Below are positions 27,601 to 33,398 of a stretch of DNA of 38,411 bases, piece after piece. Each line of letters starts with the position of its first letter. Position 1 is the stretch's first letter. Under the pieces are notes generated by a model. It ran no database searches and was not told where the DNA came from. It was given only the letters and a program-made list of their open reading frames with translations. This stretch comes from Verrucomicrobiales bacterium (GTDB lineage: Bacteria > Verrucomicrobiota > Verrucomicrobiia > Limisphaerales > UBA9464). A program made the position numbers and the translations under genes. The DNA is taken from contig JAIXUV010000343.1 of assembly GCA_027483345.1 (NCBI GenBank), forward strand, positions 1-38,411. Reading direction: 5' to 3'.

Positions 27601-30469
27601 CCAACAGGCCCGCACCCTCCCCGGGCAGACCCCATCCCCCACCGACCGCGTCGAGATCCAGACCGACTCGCTCAACAACTCGCTGATCGTCTCCTCCAAC
27701 CGGGAGAACCTCGACCTCGTCAACGAGCTGCTCGCCCGGATCGACGTCGAGCCCACGGTCGCCGAGGGCGTGCTCGAGACCTTCGTGCTCAAGCACGCCG
27801 ACGCCCAACGCGTGGCCACCATGCTGAAGTCGCTCGTCCAACAGGGCATGTACCGGCCCGGCCGCTCCGCCGTCCAGGTCCCCGGCCAGGCCAACCGCGA
27901 CGCCATGGCCATCGCCGTCGACACCCGCAGCAACACCCTCATGGTCTCCGCGAGCCCCGACAACCTCGGGCTCATCAAGGAGATCCTCGCCCGCGTCGAC
28001 ACCGTGGACTTCATGTCCGCCACCGACCTCAAGATCTACAAGCTCGACCACGCCCGCGCCTCCAACCTCGCCGGCGTCCTCAACCAGTACTTCCAGGCCC
28101 GGCGCACGGCCGACGCCGCCTCCCTGAACGCGCCCGAACGCAGCATGCCGGTCGCCGTCATCCCCGACACCCGCCTCAACGCCATCCTCGCCACAGGCTC
28201 CAAGGAGGCCATCGACACCCTCGACCGCATCGTCCCGCAGCTCGACGCCGAGGACCGCCTCGCCCAGCTCAACTTCCGCGTGTTCCCGCTCAAGCAGGCG
28301 ACCGCTATCCGCATGCAGGACACCCTGCAGAAGCTGTTCGCCAACCGCCCGCCCCGCGCCCGCGGCGAACCCACCGACCCCATCACCGTCGTCGCCGACG
28401 CCTGGGTCAACGCCATCATCGTCGGCGCCGTGGTCGAGGACATGTCCATGGTCGACTCGCTCATCACCCGGCTCGACACCACCCAGGCCGAGCTCGGCCT
28501 CACCGTCGAGGTGATCGCCCTCGCCAAGGCGGACGCCCGGCGCGTCGCCCAGACCGTCCAGGGACTCTTCCGCGAAGGCACCCAGGGCGGCCCCATCCCC
28601 ATCGTCGTCAGCGCCGACGAACGGGTGAACGCGCTCGTCGTCTCCGCCGGCGCCACCGACCTCAAGCGCATCCGCGACGTCGTCTCCAAGCTGGACACCG
28701 ACCAGACCGCCCGCGTCAGCGAGATCCGTGTTCTCCCGCTCAAGTACGCCCGCGCCGAGACCATGGCCCAGGTACTCAACACCTCCCTCAACACCAAGCC
28801 CACCCCGCTCTCCGAACTCAGCCCCAACGCGCAGTCCGTGCTCCAGTTCGTCACCCGCACCGAGGACGGACGCGAGCTCGTCACCGCCGCCCTCAAGGAG
28901 GCGATTCTCATCACGCCGGATTCCCGCATGAACGCCCTCGTGGTGTCGGGACCGGTCGACTACATGGGCCTGCTCGAGCAGATCGTCTCCCGCCTCGACA
29001 ACAGCTCGCCGCGCGAGGCCCGCATCAAGGTGTTCTCCCTCCGCAACGCCGACGCCCAGCAGACCGCCCAGCTGCTCCTCTCCATGTTCCGCATGCAGGC
29101 CGGCGGCGCCTCCGGCCCGAACCAGCGCACCATCCAGTACACGCTGATGCGTCCCGCACAGGACGGCACCGTCTCCGCCGGCGCCTCCGCCGTCATCGGA
29201 TCCGAGGAGCAGTCCGCCCTCACCGTCAGCGTCGATCCCCGCACCAACACGCTGCTCGTCGGCGGCACCGAACACTACGTCGGCCTCGTCGAGCAGATCA
29301 TCGAGACGCTCGACTCCTCCGAGGCCCTCGAACGCCGCACCGAGGTCTACCGACTCAAGAACGCCCAGGCGCCCGACGTCGGCTCCGCCATCCGCAACTT
29401 CCTCGACCAGGAGCGCCAGCGCGTCACCCAGGTCCTCGGCACCGATGCCGTCGGCACCGCCCAGCGCCTGCTCGAACGCGAGGTCGCCATCGTCCCCGAG
29501 CAGGTCAGCAACACCCTCCTCCTCTCCGCCAGCCCGAGGTACTTCGACCAGATCCACGAGATCATCGAGGAACTCGACCAGCCCCAGTCCCAGGTGCTGA
29601 TCCAGGTCATGCTCGCCGAGGTCACCCTCGACTCGACCCGCGACCTCGGCTTCGAGTGGAGCTTCGCCAAGAACGTCGGCGGCGGATGGAACGTCGGCAC
29701 CGGCACCGACTTCGCCCTCCCCACCGCCCTCAACAACTTCGGCGGCTACTCCGCCCTGGTCACCGGCAACAACGTCACCTTCCTCCTCCGCGCCCTCGAG
29801 AACGAAGGCCGCGTCGAGGTCCTCAGCCGCCCGCAGATCCTCACCTCCGACAACAAGGCGGCCTCGATCAACATCGGCCAGCGCGTCCCGCTCATCACCG
29901 GATCCCAGCTCACCCCGCAGGGCGGCACGGTCAACACCTTCGACTACCGCGACGTCGGCGTGAACCTCACCGTCACCCCGCGCATCACCGGCGACGGCTT
30001 CGTCAAGATCGACGTCGGCGCCACCAACAGCTCCCTCTCCAGCTCCTCGGTCGAGATCAACGAGCGCGCCACCGTCCCCATCATCAACGAACGCCGCGCC
30101 TCCACCACCGTCACCGTCCAGAGCGGCCAGACCGTCGTCATCGGCGGCCTCATCGGCACCGTCGACGACGTCCGCAACAAGAAGACCCCCTTCCTCGGCG
30201 ACATCCCCGGCATCGGCTTCTTCTTCCGCAGCACCTCCAAGAAGTCCGAACGTCGCGAACTGCTCATCATGCTCACCCCGCAGGTGCTCACCTCCAACCA
30301 CGACCAGCCCGCGCGCATCGTCGACATCGGACGCCACTCCCGCGAACAGCTCGACCCCTCCATCCTGCGTGAGACCAAGCAGAACGACCCCATGAAGAAC
30401 CGGCTTCTCGACCCCCTCTATCCGGACGGCCGCAAGTCCGGACGGACCAACGCGCCGGCGAAGCTCTGA
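18653..30469 (+). CDS. gspD: Giant type II secretion secretin (GspD-like) with about 43 N1-type repeats
   Basis: 3938 residues in one open frame; ordinary GspD is ~650-750. Order: signal peptide (1-~23, LALALLLAAGPAARAQ); linker; N0-like domain (~50-130, IRFQFDGIPYADVIERFAQM, then FLRVVPFRE); about 43 tandem N1-type (Secretin_N, PF03958-like) units from ~150 to ~3643; one secretin channel domain (~3645-3890, QVLIQVMLAEVTLDSTRDLG, VEVLSRPQILTSDNKAA, VGVNLTVTPRI, VVIGGLIGTVDD, KTPFLGDIPGIGFFF, ELLIMLTPQVL); and a ~55-residue basic tail. Each unit has a strand-helix half (IRVLPLKHADA type) and a second half ending like ILPDARVNALLVSA then a helix and LD. The frame is intact with uniform GC-rich codon use and the repeats are well diverged, arguing against assembly collapse or decay. 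It forms the outer-membrane channel, with the repeats as a very long periplasmic vestibule (inference). The next lipoprotein start overlaps its stop. Confidence 0.95.
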   Translation: MSPTRIHGLALALLLAAGPAARAQEVVVQATAPAAATAPTNGPAAATASRNIRFQFDGIPYADVIERFAQMSGKPVVGEVAIPGSITFNDPSAYSYPEAFDTLNVILSMKGQMLVEEGNFLRVVPFRELPQTPLRILRGGDKADGVRPGEVVTVVLELKNLDAAEISPAVTNLLSSAGSVAPLSRGRGLILTDRLSNIQRIRALIGSVDNETAAERQMKTYTLLHASGAVVADLINRTFGISTAPKRTQFNPQTKQLDVLPADPSDYVTAVYDDASRTLVLFGPRERLGLADELISRFEDGNAGAGDVRIYTPQVIKAEELAAMIRQAIPGVAMPNESGSAAATKARVIAEKDSNRLIVAAPLAGQADQIEALINRLDKPVHGSGGTTFQNANKVQAVQITRVFRTRTAEAANVAKILTEALSRTLPGGQKVPTASVAVEPGSQSIVVTGSPGDVQTATDILSQLETGSTSPRPQQTRFLELGSVSEAKRLVPLVEQIYRSQVADGASGGTAHAKILAEPDTSRIIVTASEEHLTRIEEIIRNLRADKSKPQERSLHIVSLKNARLESAFTSINSLITERMGDRRFQDQPKPSVVPDNANNRLLVTATDEQRKEIEAIVAVVDVAPEKARREMAVIPVHAKSPSELIALAGQLMAQLGEQPGNPQLEPKLIPDASGKQIIVLAAEADIQRVRTLVQQLDTATTTAVSRQFRGVELHSRTAAELTPLVQQLYLEQIRGNTEPAGGPATLLADPKNNRIMVSGAEREIARVEGIIRQLDPAGQKGAREETRVIRLKAAVAADISGLVEKSLSTQPGAVKVLVDTRSNSLVITGESSAVEAAAKIIRELDLPSDVQPREMKVMELKQAEANALSTLAASIATDLLKSQRGTEYVPQTRILPDPAANRVVLSGPREELAVYTQVVERLDQAPEAAGGARVFRLVNADAAQVVGVVSNAMVKFDARNQPIRRATVSLDRESNSIVVSGSRQDLKDAEGIIQRLDNEGIDPAAGGSGSGTVAAAGSSKNRQLRMVDVNGDPDTLSQLATRVFAAQNAGRTITNLVSITPEPNGRRLIVLAPESVLPQVQTVISALDSKPEQAQRELHTIEPRGSRGTEILPVVNRIYGEQTQGRTTKPASLYTDPSGDRIMVFGTRDQAAAVRQIVETLASDTPEARTNRIFDLGKPTEAQRLVPVIQQLYRDQSAGDTGDGPADAQILSDGRSGRVIATGRPSHLDRIASIVASLQASGSTANARETRTFDVGSAADVQRLQPLIQQLYTDQWKERADSDPADAQILPDPRAGRIIVTGRPDHLQKIESILQQLGAGPAKPQADGREVRILDLATASANDLAATVRSLYLDQAKTRFGATPPDTSITPDTGGNRLIVVGETNEVAQVEDLVRKLDKVSAQSATARVFKIRSAEPEKVAEVLSSALVRYDAFGRPQKRTTVSVDAKSRTLIVTGDPKELQSVSTIIEQLDTSLGSRPDRRMKVVGLRQGRAAEISSRVRQLYNDQARNQPELALSDLLILDDTTSNQLILAGSDAQITLVEGILEQLQKTAATRGERETRPLAVGQPDEIARVVPLVQQLYTERWKTKDPADPADAQIIADPANGRLLVTGLPAHIAEIESILALVRNPAADSAARDTRVINLGTAQAADVAATVRSLYQEQIRSESLPPAEQAVIRPDAAGNRLVVTGRTNDLDRIAALVRTLDSANERSGGSRVFRLTNAEPQQIAAALSNSLARLDPFGRLVPRVTIGVDAQSRTVVVSGEPKDLQSAEQIVQQLDATGTREARDLHLLPIRTGTASEALTRLRTLANDRLRGAGGGQEPVFIADDSNGRILVTATDSQWKAVEEIAGKLFDGDGSAGRQVRPLALSHINAATITPLIAQLFAREMAATDPAQRLILTPTPDDRALLVDASPAVFERIGAVVKTVDVAETGGSSVLQTVLLKKTVADTVAESVNRALAAKGTDSRLRRVTITPVTGANALLLNGPGESVQEILKLVKELDAESATGEVEVRIYKLSSADAKEVQPVLSQLLANVSGRLERRGLGGGRFQPTIAIDPRSNSLLITASAIHFKLVEQLLPTLDKAPDRSDRDVQFVWLKNGRATDIAGKVEAVYGERPRNERPVVETDTEANTLTVIARRADMPQIQDLIQRLDASAQDNTIQVRMVTVDDVPVDQMVGMLTNIYPQMHGGAMKLVDRIPAGAAGRTNAPGSAPEVVVALDRAANALILAGPSAELDRINRMVFDLSWNAMTGESELRIVPLREADPVVLARTLNNLFRPESARGEGPQPQPNPQQQAAQATRTPRLTVVPEPRTRSLVVRASVKDFAVVEGLVKQLDSAGPTSALTSRLVALTNTPAAKITPLVQQMVQQLNVQHPGDPLSVIPYERTRSLLVIAREPMIAQVEQMIRSLDGPAADAEAEVRVFTLKNSSATQITAVLQGLLRPGNAGETTPEARELQEQVRRLRIRGDKGAAADLDLDKPIKITPDPAGGNRLLVTSTSRNLDALATVVELLDRAGSAEAADVNFVVLLHADANTAAQTLNTIFAQGIRLGLRSGGVGQPESGTGKGLVSPLAVTADTRMNALILSGRRDSIELAQRLLRDMDKPWDNAVTEVKLFRLKHATPSRVLPMLQAVFAEGPAVPGAEGLTAFVTRLQTRRDGGKPVSTEQAKVRQALTLQADDTTGTLIAAARSDALPLIEEVLNQLDIPDASGLSTVRIYPLKHADAATLQKIVTDLHSGPRSANTRPADRPTLTLDDRSNSLIVAGNEKAFAIVDSLLAQLDREMPLEMRDVRILPLAHAEATQLAATLQRLMDQRVARQGSLGRGQAESLRVLILPEPRSNSLLVGGGKDAFELVESLAQRLDQAEPGLSGGVRIVPLEYADSRILSASLNQLFTQRYQAATSPELQRQKPVILPDARVNALLVSAGKADNEVIDDLLKKLDRKLDNPSLMLTVIPLKHNDAAKVAATLEGVFTARQQARTLPGQTPSPTDRVEIQTDSLNNSLIVSSNRENLDLVNELLARIDVEPTVAEGVLETFVLKHADAQRVATMLKSLVQQGMYRPGRSAVQVPGQANRDAMAIAVDTRSNTLMVSASPDNLGLIKEILARVDTVDFMSATDLKIYKLDHARASNLAGVLNQYFQARRTADAASLNAPERSMPVAVIPDTRLNAILATGSKEAIDTLDRIVPQLDAEDRLAQLNFRVFPLKQATAIRMQDTLQKLFANRPPRARGEPTDPITVVADAWVNAIIVGAVVEDMSMVDSLITRLDTTQAELGLTVEVIALAKADARRVAQTVQGLFREGTQGGPIPIVVSADERVNALVVSAGATDLKRIRDVVSKLDTDQTARVSEIRVLPLKYARAETMAQVLNTSLNTKPTPLSELSPNAQSVLQFVTRTEDGRELVTAALKEAILITPDSRMNALVVSGPVDYMGLLEQIVSRLDNSSPREARIKVFSLRNADAQQTAQLLLSMFRMQAGGASGPNQRTIQYTLMRPAQDGTVSAGASAVIGSEEQSALTVSVDPRTNTLLVGGTEHYVGLVEQIIETLDSSEALERRTEVYRLKNAQAPDVGSAIRNFLDQERQRVTQVLGTDAVGTAQRLLEREVAIVPEQVSNTLLLSASPRYFDQIHEIIEELDQPQSQVLIQVMLAEVTLDSTRDLGFEWSFAKNVGGGWNVGTGTDFALPTALNNFGGYSALVTGNNVTFLLRALENEGRVEVLSRPQILTSDNKAASINIGQRVPLITGSQLTPQGGTVNTFDYRDVGVNLTVTPRITGDGFVKIDVGATNSSLSSSSVEINERATVPIINERRASTTVTVQSGQTVVIGGLIGTVDDVRNKKTPFLGDIPGIGFFFRSTSKKSERRELLIMLTPQVLTSNHDQPARIVDIGRHSREQLDPSILRETKQNDPMKNRLLDPLYPDGRKSGRTNAPAKL
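19100..29580 (+). repeat. Protein-level tandem array of ~43 secretin N1-type units inside gspD
   Basis: By eye I counted 43 units (plus or minus two), averaging ~81 residues, from EVVTVVLELKNLDAAEI to IHEIIEELD. Two consensus classes are visible. Units in the N-terminal half often read ETRxxxLG...LVPLVQQLY..Q followed by ADAQILPDPxxGRIIVTG. Units in the C-terminal half read VRIxPLKHADA...LF followed by DxRxNALLVSA. Several C-terminal units have loops of 30-50 residues between halves, for example near 26590-26700 and 28795-28900. Copies are diverged at DNA level, so this is an old protein repeat and not a recent DNA duplication. Confidence 0.9.
22400..24235 (+). repeat. Four-unit super-repeat duplicated in tandem within gspD
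   Basis: Block A (22400-23332) and block B (23333-24235) have four units each in matching order. First units: FDVGSAADVQRLQPLIQQLY and LAVGQPDEIARVVPLVQQLY. Second: LDLATASANDLAATVRSLY and INLGTAQAADVAATVRSLY. Third: ARVFKIRSAEPEKVAEVLSS with YDAFGRPQKR, and SRVFRLTNAEPQQIAAALSN with LDPFGRLVPR. Fourth: RQGRAAEISSRVRQLYND and RTGTASEALTRLRTLAND. The spacing is ~311 residues. This points to growth of the array by block duplication. Confidence 0.75.
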
Positions 30470-31023
30470 TGCGCCTTCACCCGCCTCCATCGTCTCCCCG
30501 TCGCCCCGGCTCGGGCCGGGCCTTCCGGCTCATCGGGCTCATCGGCCTGGCCGGACTCGTCGCCGGCCCGGTCGGCTGCGCGTCCAAGGGCGGCTCGACC
30601 GGCACGTCCCGGAACGCCTCCGGGATCACCGAGCTCAACCTCCTCACCCTGCCGGTCGCCCTCAACCTCGACTCCGCTCCCGGCGCCGACGGCATCGCGG
30701 TGAAGATCTACGCCAGCGCCAATGCCTCGCCGAAGCCCGTTGCCATCCGTTCCGGCGAGATCGAGATCCTCCTGTTCGACGGACTGCTTGCCAAGGACAC
30801 CACCCGCATGCCCGAGCCGTCGCGCAGCTGGAAGCTGACCGCCAAGGAACTCCGCCCGTGGGAGGTCACCGCCATGGTCGGCACCGGCTACCAGCTCACC
30901 CTCCGCTGGGATTCCTTCAAGCCGGCCCAGGACCGCGTCACCGTCGTCGCCCGCATGCCCCTCGGCGAAGGACGCTTCCTCTACAGCAGCCCGGGCGTGA
31001 TCTCCTGCTCGTCGGAACGCTGA
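30469..31023 (+). CDS. Small lipoprotein coupled to the giant secretin; candidate pilotin or accessory factor
   Basis: 184 residues. The ATG overlaps the secretin stop (TGATG), so it is translationally coupled. A long basic N-region is followed by a hydrophobic core (LIGLIGLAGLVAGPVGC) with Cys near residue 37; Pro at -3 makes the lipobox imperfect, but GC followed by ASKGGSTG is typical of a lipoprotein. The mature part has an all-beta look: ITELNLLTLPVALNLDS, GIAVKIYASANASPKPVAI, EIEILLFDG, GTGYQLTLRWDSF. I do not recognise a family. Pilotins are small lipoproteins that target secretins to the outer membrane. The location suggests such a role, but there is no sequence match to known pilotins. 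It closes the secretion locus. Confidence 0.7.
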   Translation: MRLHPPPSSPRRPGSGRAFRLIGLIGLAGLVAGPVGCASKGGSTGTSRNASGITELNLLTLPVALNLDSAPGADGIAVKIYASANASPKPVAIRSGEIEILLFDGLLAKDTTRMPEPSRSWKLTAKELRPWEVTAMVGTGYQLTLRWDSFKPAQDRVTVVARMPLGEGRFLYSSPGVISCSSER

Positions 31024-31034
31024 TTCCCAGCCCC

Positions 31035-31075
31035 ATGGCCACGGGGCCGACGCCCGATGTGGTCCCGGTGGCCAT
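31035..31075 (+). terminator. Imperfect hairpin after the secretion operon
   Basis: ATGGCCACGGGG (31035-31046) pairs with CCCGGTGGCCAT (31064-31075) with one mismatch, 11 bases after the lipoprotein stop. There is no T-tract, so it may be a Rho-dependent or processing hairpin marking the end of the operon. Confidence 0.35.
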
Positions 31076-31183
31076 CGGTGGCGGACGGTCGGCGACACCA
31101 CCCCTCGGTTCGGGACGCACCGGCATCGGAGGTCGTGGCTCGGGTCCCTGCAGGTTCGCGGCTGATTTCCGCGGGACTGGGGT

Positions 31184-31189
31184 TAGGAT
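31184..31189 (+). promoter_or_regulatory. -10-like TAGGAT before the M13 peptidase gene
   Basis: TAGGAT matches TATAAT at 4/6 positions and lies nine bases before the ATG. No good -35 is visible 16-18 bases upstream (CTGATT at best). If real, the transcript leader would be very short. Confidence 0.2.
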
Positions 31190-31198
31190 GCCGCCGGC

Positions 31199-33316
31199 AT
31201 GAAGCGACTACCGACCTTGATCACGGCCGCCCTCCTGGCAGGCTGCGGCGCCGGAACCCATCGGGACATCCTGACCAGTTCCCACTCCAGCGCCGTGCCG
31301 GGTTCACCGGCGGCTTCCTACACCCACCCCGCCACGGCGAGCCCGGAGCCGTTCAAGGTACCGCCCGTCCCGCGGTTCTCCGTCTCCTACATGGACACCA
31401 CGGTGAAGCCGTCCGACGACTTCTACGCCTACGCCGCCGGCAGCTGGCGGAAGAACAACCCGGTGCCGTCGGACAAGTCCCGCTGGAGCGGCTTCGAGGA
31501 GCTCGACCAACGCAACTGGTTCCTCATCCGCACCATCCTTGAGGACGCCGCGGCCGGTCGCATCGCCGGCCCCAAGGCGCGGCAGGTCGGCGACCTCTAC
31601 GCCGCGGCCATGGACACCAACCGCATCGAGAAGCTCGCCTTCGCCCCGCTGGCGGAAGACTTCGGGAAGATCGCCGCCGTGCGCGACGCCGCGTCGCTTA
31701 TCGGTCTCGTCGGCGAACTGCACGTCCGCTCCACCGCCGCCCTCTTCGGGAGCGGGGTCGAGGCCGATGCGAAAAACAGCTCGGTCTATGCCTTCTACGT
31801 CTCGCAGGGCGGACTCGGCCTGCCGGACCGCGACTACTACCTCGCCGACGGCTTCGCCCAGCAGCGTGAGGCCTACCGGGCCCACATCGTCCGCATGCTC
31901 ACCCTGGCCGGCGACGCCCCGGAGGCCGCGGCTTCCGCGGCCGGGAAGATCCTCGAGCTCGAGACCGCCCTCGCCAAGGCCAGCAAGCCCCGCGTGGAGC
32001 TGCGCGACCCGCTGGCGAACTACAACAAGCTCGACCGCGCCGGACTCGCCAGGCTCGCGCCGGGGATCGACTGGAACCGCTACTTCACCACGATCGGGAC
32101 GCCCGGTGTGACCGAGGTCATCGTCGGCCAGACCAACTTCCTGGCGGGCCTCGGCGGGTTGCTCTCCGAACGGCCCATCGCCGACTGGAAGTCCTACGTC
32201 CGTTGGCACGTGATCCGCGACGCCGCCCCCTGGCTCCACGCGGCCGCGGCGCAGGAATCGTTCACCTTCTATGGGACTACCCTGCGCGGCCAACCGGCGC
32301 AGGAACCCCGCTGGCAGCGCGCCGCCAAGTTGGTGGACGCGAACCTCGGCGAGGCCCTTGGCGCCGTGTTCGTCGAACGCCACTTCACGCCGGCCGCCCG
32401 CGCCCGCATGGCCGCACTCGTGACCGATCTCCGGGCCGTCTTCGCCGACCGCGTCCAGAAGCTGGACTGGATGAGCGACGCCACCAAGGTCAAGGCCCGC
32501 CAGAAGTTCGAGCGCTTCACCGAGAAGATCGGCCATCCCGCCGCCTTCCGCGACTACTCCGCGGTGGTCGTCCGTCGCGACAACCTCGTCGCCTCCCTCG
32601 GCAGCGCCTCCGCCTTCGAACACCGGCGCCGCACCGCACGCCTCGGCGGCCCCGTCGACCGCTCCGAATGGGAGATGACTCCACAGACGGTGAACGCCTA
32701 CTTCAACCCGCTGCAGAACGAGATCGTCTTCCCCGCCGGCATCCTCCAGCCGCCGTTCTTCGACGCCGAGATCGACGACGCCGTGAACTACGGGGCCATC
32801 GGCGTGGTGATCGGACACGAGATCACCCACGGCTACGACGACGAGGGCCGCAAGTTCGACGCCTCCGGCAACATCAACGACTGGTGGACGGACGCGGACG
32901 CGAAGGAGTTCGAGAGCCGCGCCCAGAAGCTGGTGGACCAGTACGGCTCCTACGAGCCGCTGCCCGGCAAGAAGGTCAACGGCCGCCTGACCCTCGGCGA
33001 GAACATCGCCGACCTCGGCGGCATCACCATCGCCTTCGACGCGCTCCAGCGCTCCCTCGCGCGGGATCCCTCCAAGCGACGGGTCATCGACGGCTTCACC
33101 CCGGAGCAGCGCTTCTTCCTCTCGCTCGCCCAGCTGTGGCGTGCCAACTACCGCGAGGCCGAACTCCAGCGCCGCCTGGTCATCGACCCGCACTCGCCGG
33201 CCATGTACCGCGGCTTCGGACCGCACGTGAACCATTCCGCGTTCTACCAGGCCTTCGGCATCACCGAGGGCTCCCCCATGTGGCTCGCCCCCGAGAAGCG
33301 CGCCGTGATCTGGTGA
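31199..33316 (+). CDS. M13-family (neprilysin-like) zinc metallopeptidase lipoprotein
   Basis: 705 residues, normal for the family. Signal MKRLPTLITAALLAGC has a good lipobox (LAGC, Cys16), so it is probably membrane-anchored outside the cytoplasm. The N-terminal Peptidase_M13_N domain opens with MDTTVKPSDDFYAYAAGSW. The catalytic domain has NAYFNPLQNEIVFPAGIL, then the zinc motif GHEITHGYDDEG (His540, Glu541, His544), then GENIADLGG giving the third zinc ligand Glu601 and Asp605. All catalytic residues seem present. Late sequence (FFLSLAQLWR, YREAEL, VIDPHSPAMYRGFGPHVN) is also canonical, although M13 proteins commonly end in a Cys-containing or W-box tail and here the last residues are EKRAVIW. 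It cleaves oligopeptides. A clear terminator follows. Confidence 0.95.
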   Translation: MKRLPTLITAALLAGCGAGTHRDILTSSHSSAVPGSPAASYTHPATASPEPFKVPPVPRFSVSYMDTTVKPSDDFYAYAAGSWRKNNPVPSDKSRWSGFEELDQRNWFLIRTILEDAAAGRIAGPKARQVGDLYAAAMDTNRIEKLAFAPLAEDFGKIAAVRDAASLIGLVGELHVRSTAALFGSGVEADAKNSSVYAFYVSQGGLGLPDRDYYLADGFAQQREAYRAHIVRMLTLAGDAPEAAASAAGKILELETALAKASKPRVELRDPLANYNKLDRAGLARLAPGIDWNRYFTTIGTPGVTEVIVGQTNFLAGLGGLLSERPIADWKSYVRWHVIRDAAPWLHAAAAQESFTFYGTTLRGQPAQEPRWQRAAKLVDANLGEALGAVFVERHFTPAARARMAALVTDLRAVFADRVQKLDWMSDATKVKARQKFERFTEKIGHPAAFRDYSAVVVRRDNLVASLGSASAFEHRRRTARLGGPVDRSEWEMTPQTVNAYFNPLQNEIVFPAGILQPPFFDAEIDDAVNYGAIGVVIGHEITHGYDDEGRKFDASGNINDWWTDADAKEFESRAQKLVDQYGSYEPLPGKKVNGRLTLGENIADLGGITIAFDALQRSLARDPSKRRVIDGFTPEQRFFLSLAQLWRANYREAELQRRLVIDPHSPAMYRGFGPHVNHSAFYQAFGITEGSPMWLAPEKRAVIW

Positions 33317-33331
33317 CCCGCGGATGAGCGC

Positions 33332-33373
33332 AAGGCCGGCCAACGCTTCCCGCGATGGCCGGCCTTTGGTTTT
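33332..33373 (+). terminator. Strong intrinsic terminator after the M13 peptidase
   Basis: AAGGCCGGCCA (33332-33342) and TGGCCGGCCTT (33356-33366) form a perfect 11-base stem with a 13-base loop, followed by TGGTTTT. It lies 15 bases after the peptidase stop, between convergent genes. The reverse strand has the same stem but no T-tract, so it mainly serves the plus-strand gene. Confidence 0.75.
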
Positions 33374-33398
33374 CCGGATTGCCGGGTAGTTCTCCCGA

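Noticed and set aside
19100-29580. Reading the repeated region as a DNA satellite or assembly duplication
   Set aside because: Units are strongly diverged in DNA and protein, with varied lengths and loops, and the frame stays intact; this is an evolved protein repeat.
18653-30469. Giant gene as a repeat adhesin or non-ribosomal synthetase
   Set aside because: The C-terminal secretin motifs (VIGGLI, LGDIPGIG, ELLIMLTP) and the pseudopilin operon context identify a secretin.
27029-30490. Minus-strand open frame of 1153 residues opposite the secretin C-terminal part
   Set aside because: Same reason: a low-complexity shadow of a GC-rich coding strand, and it covers the well-conserved secretin domain.
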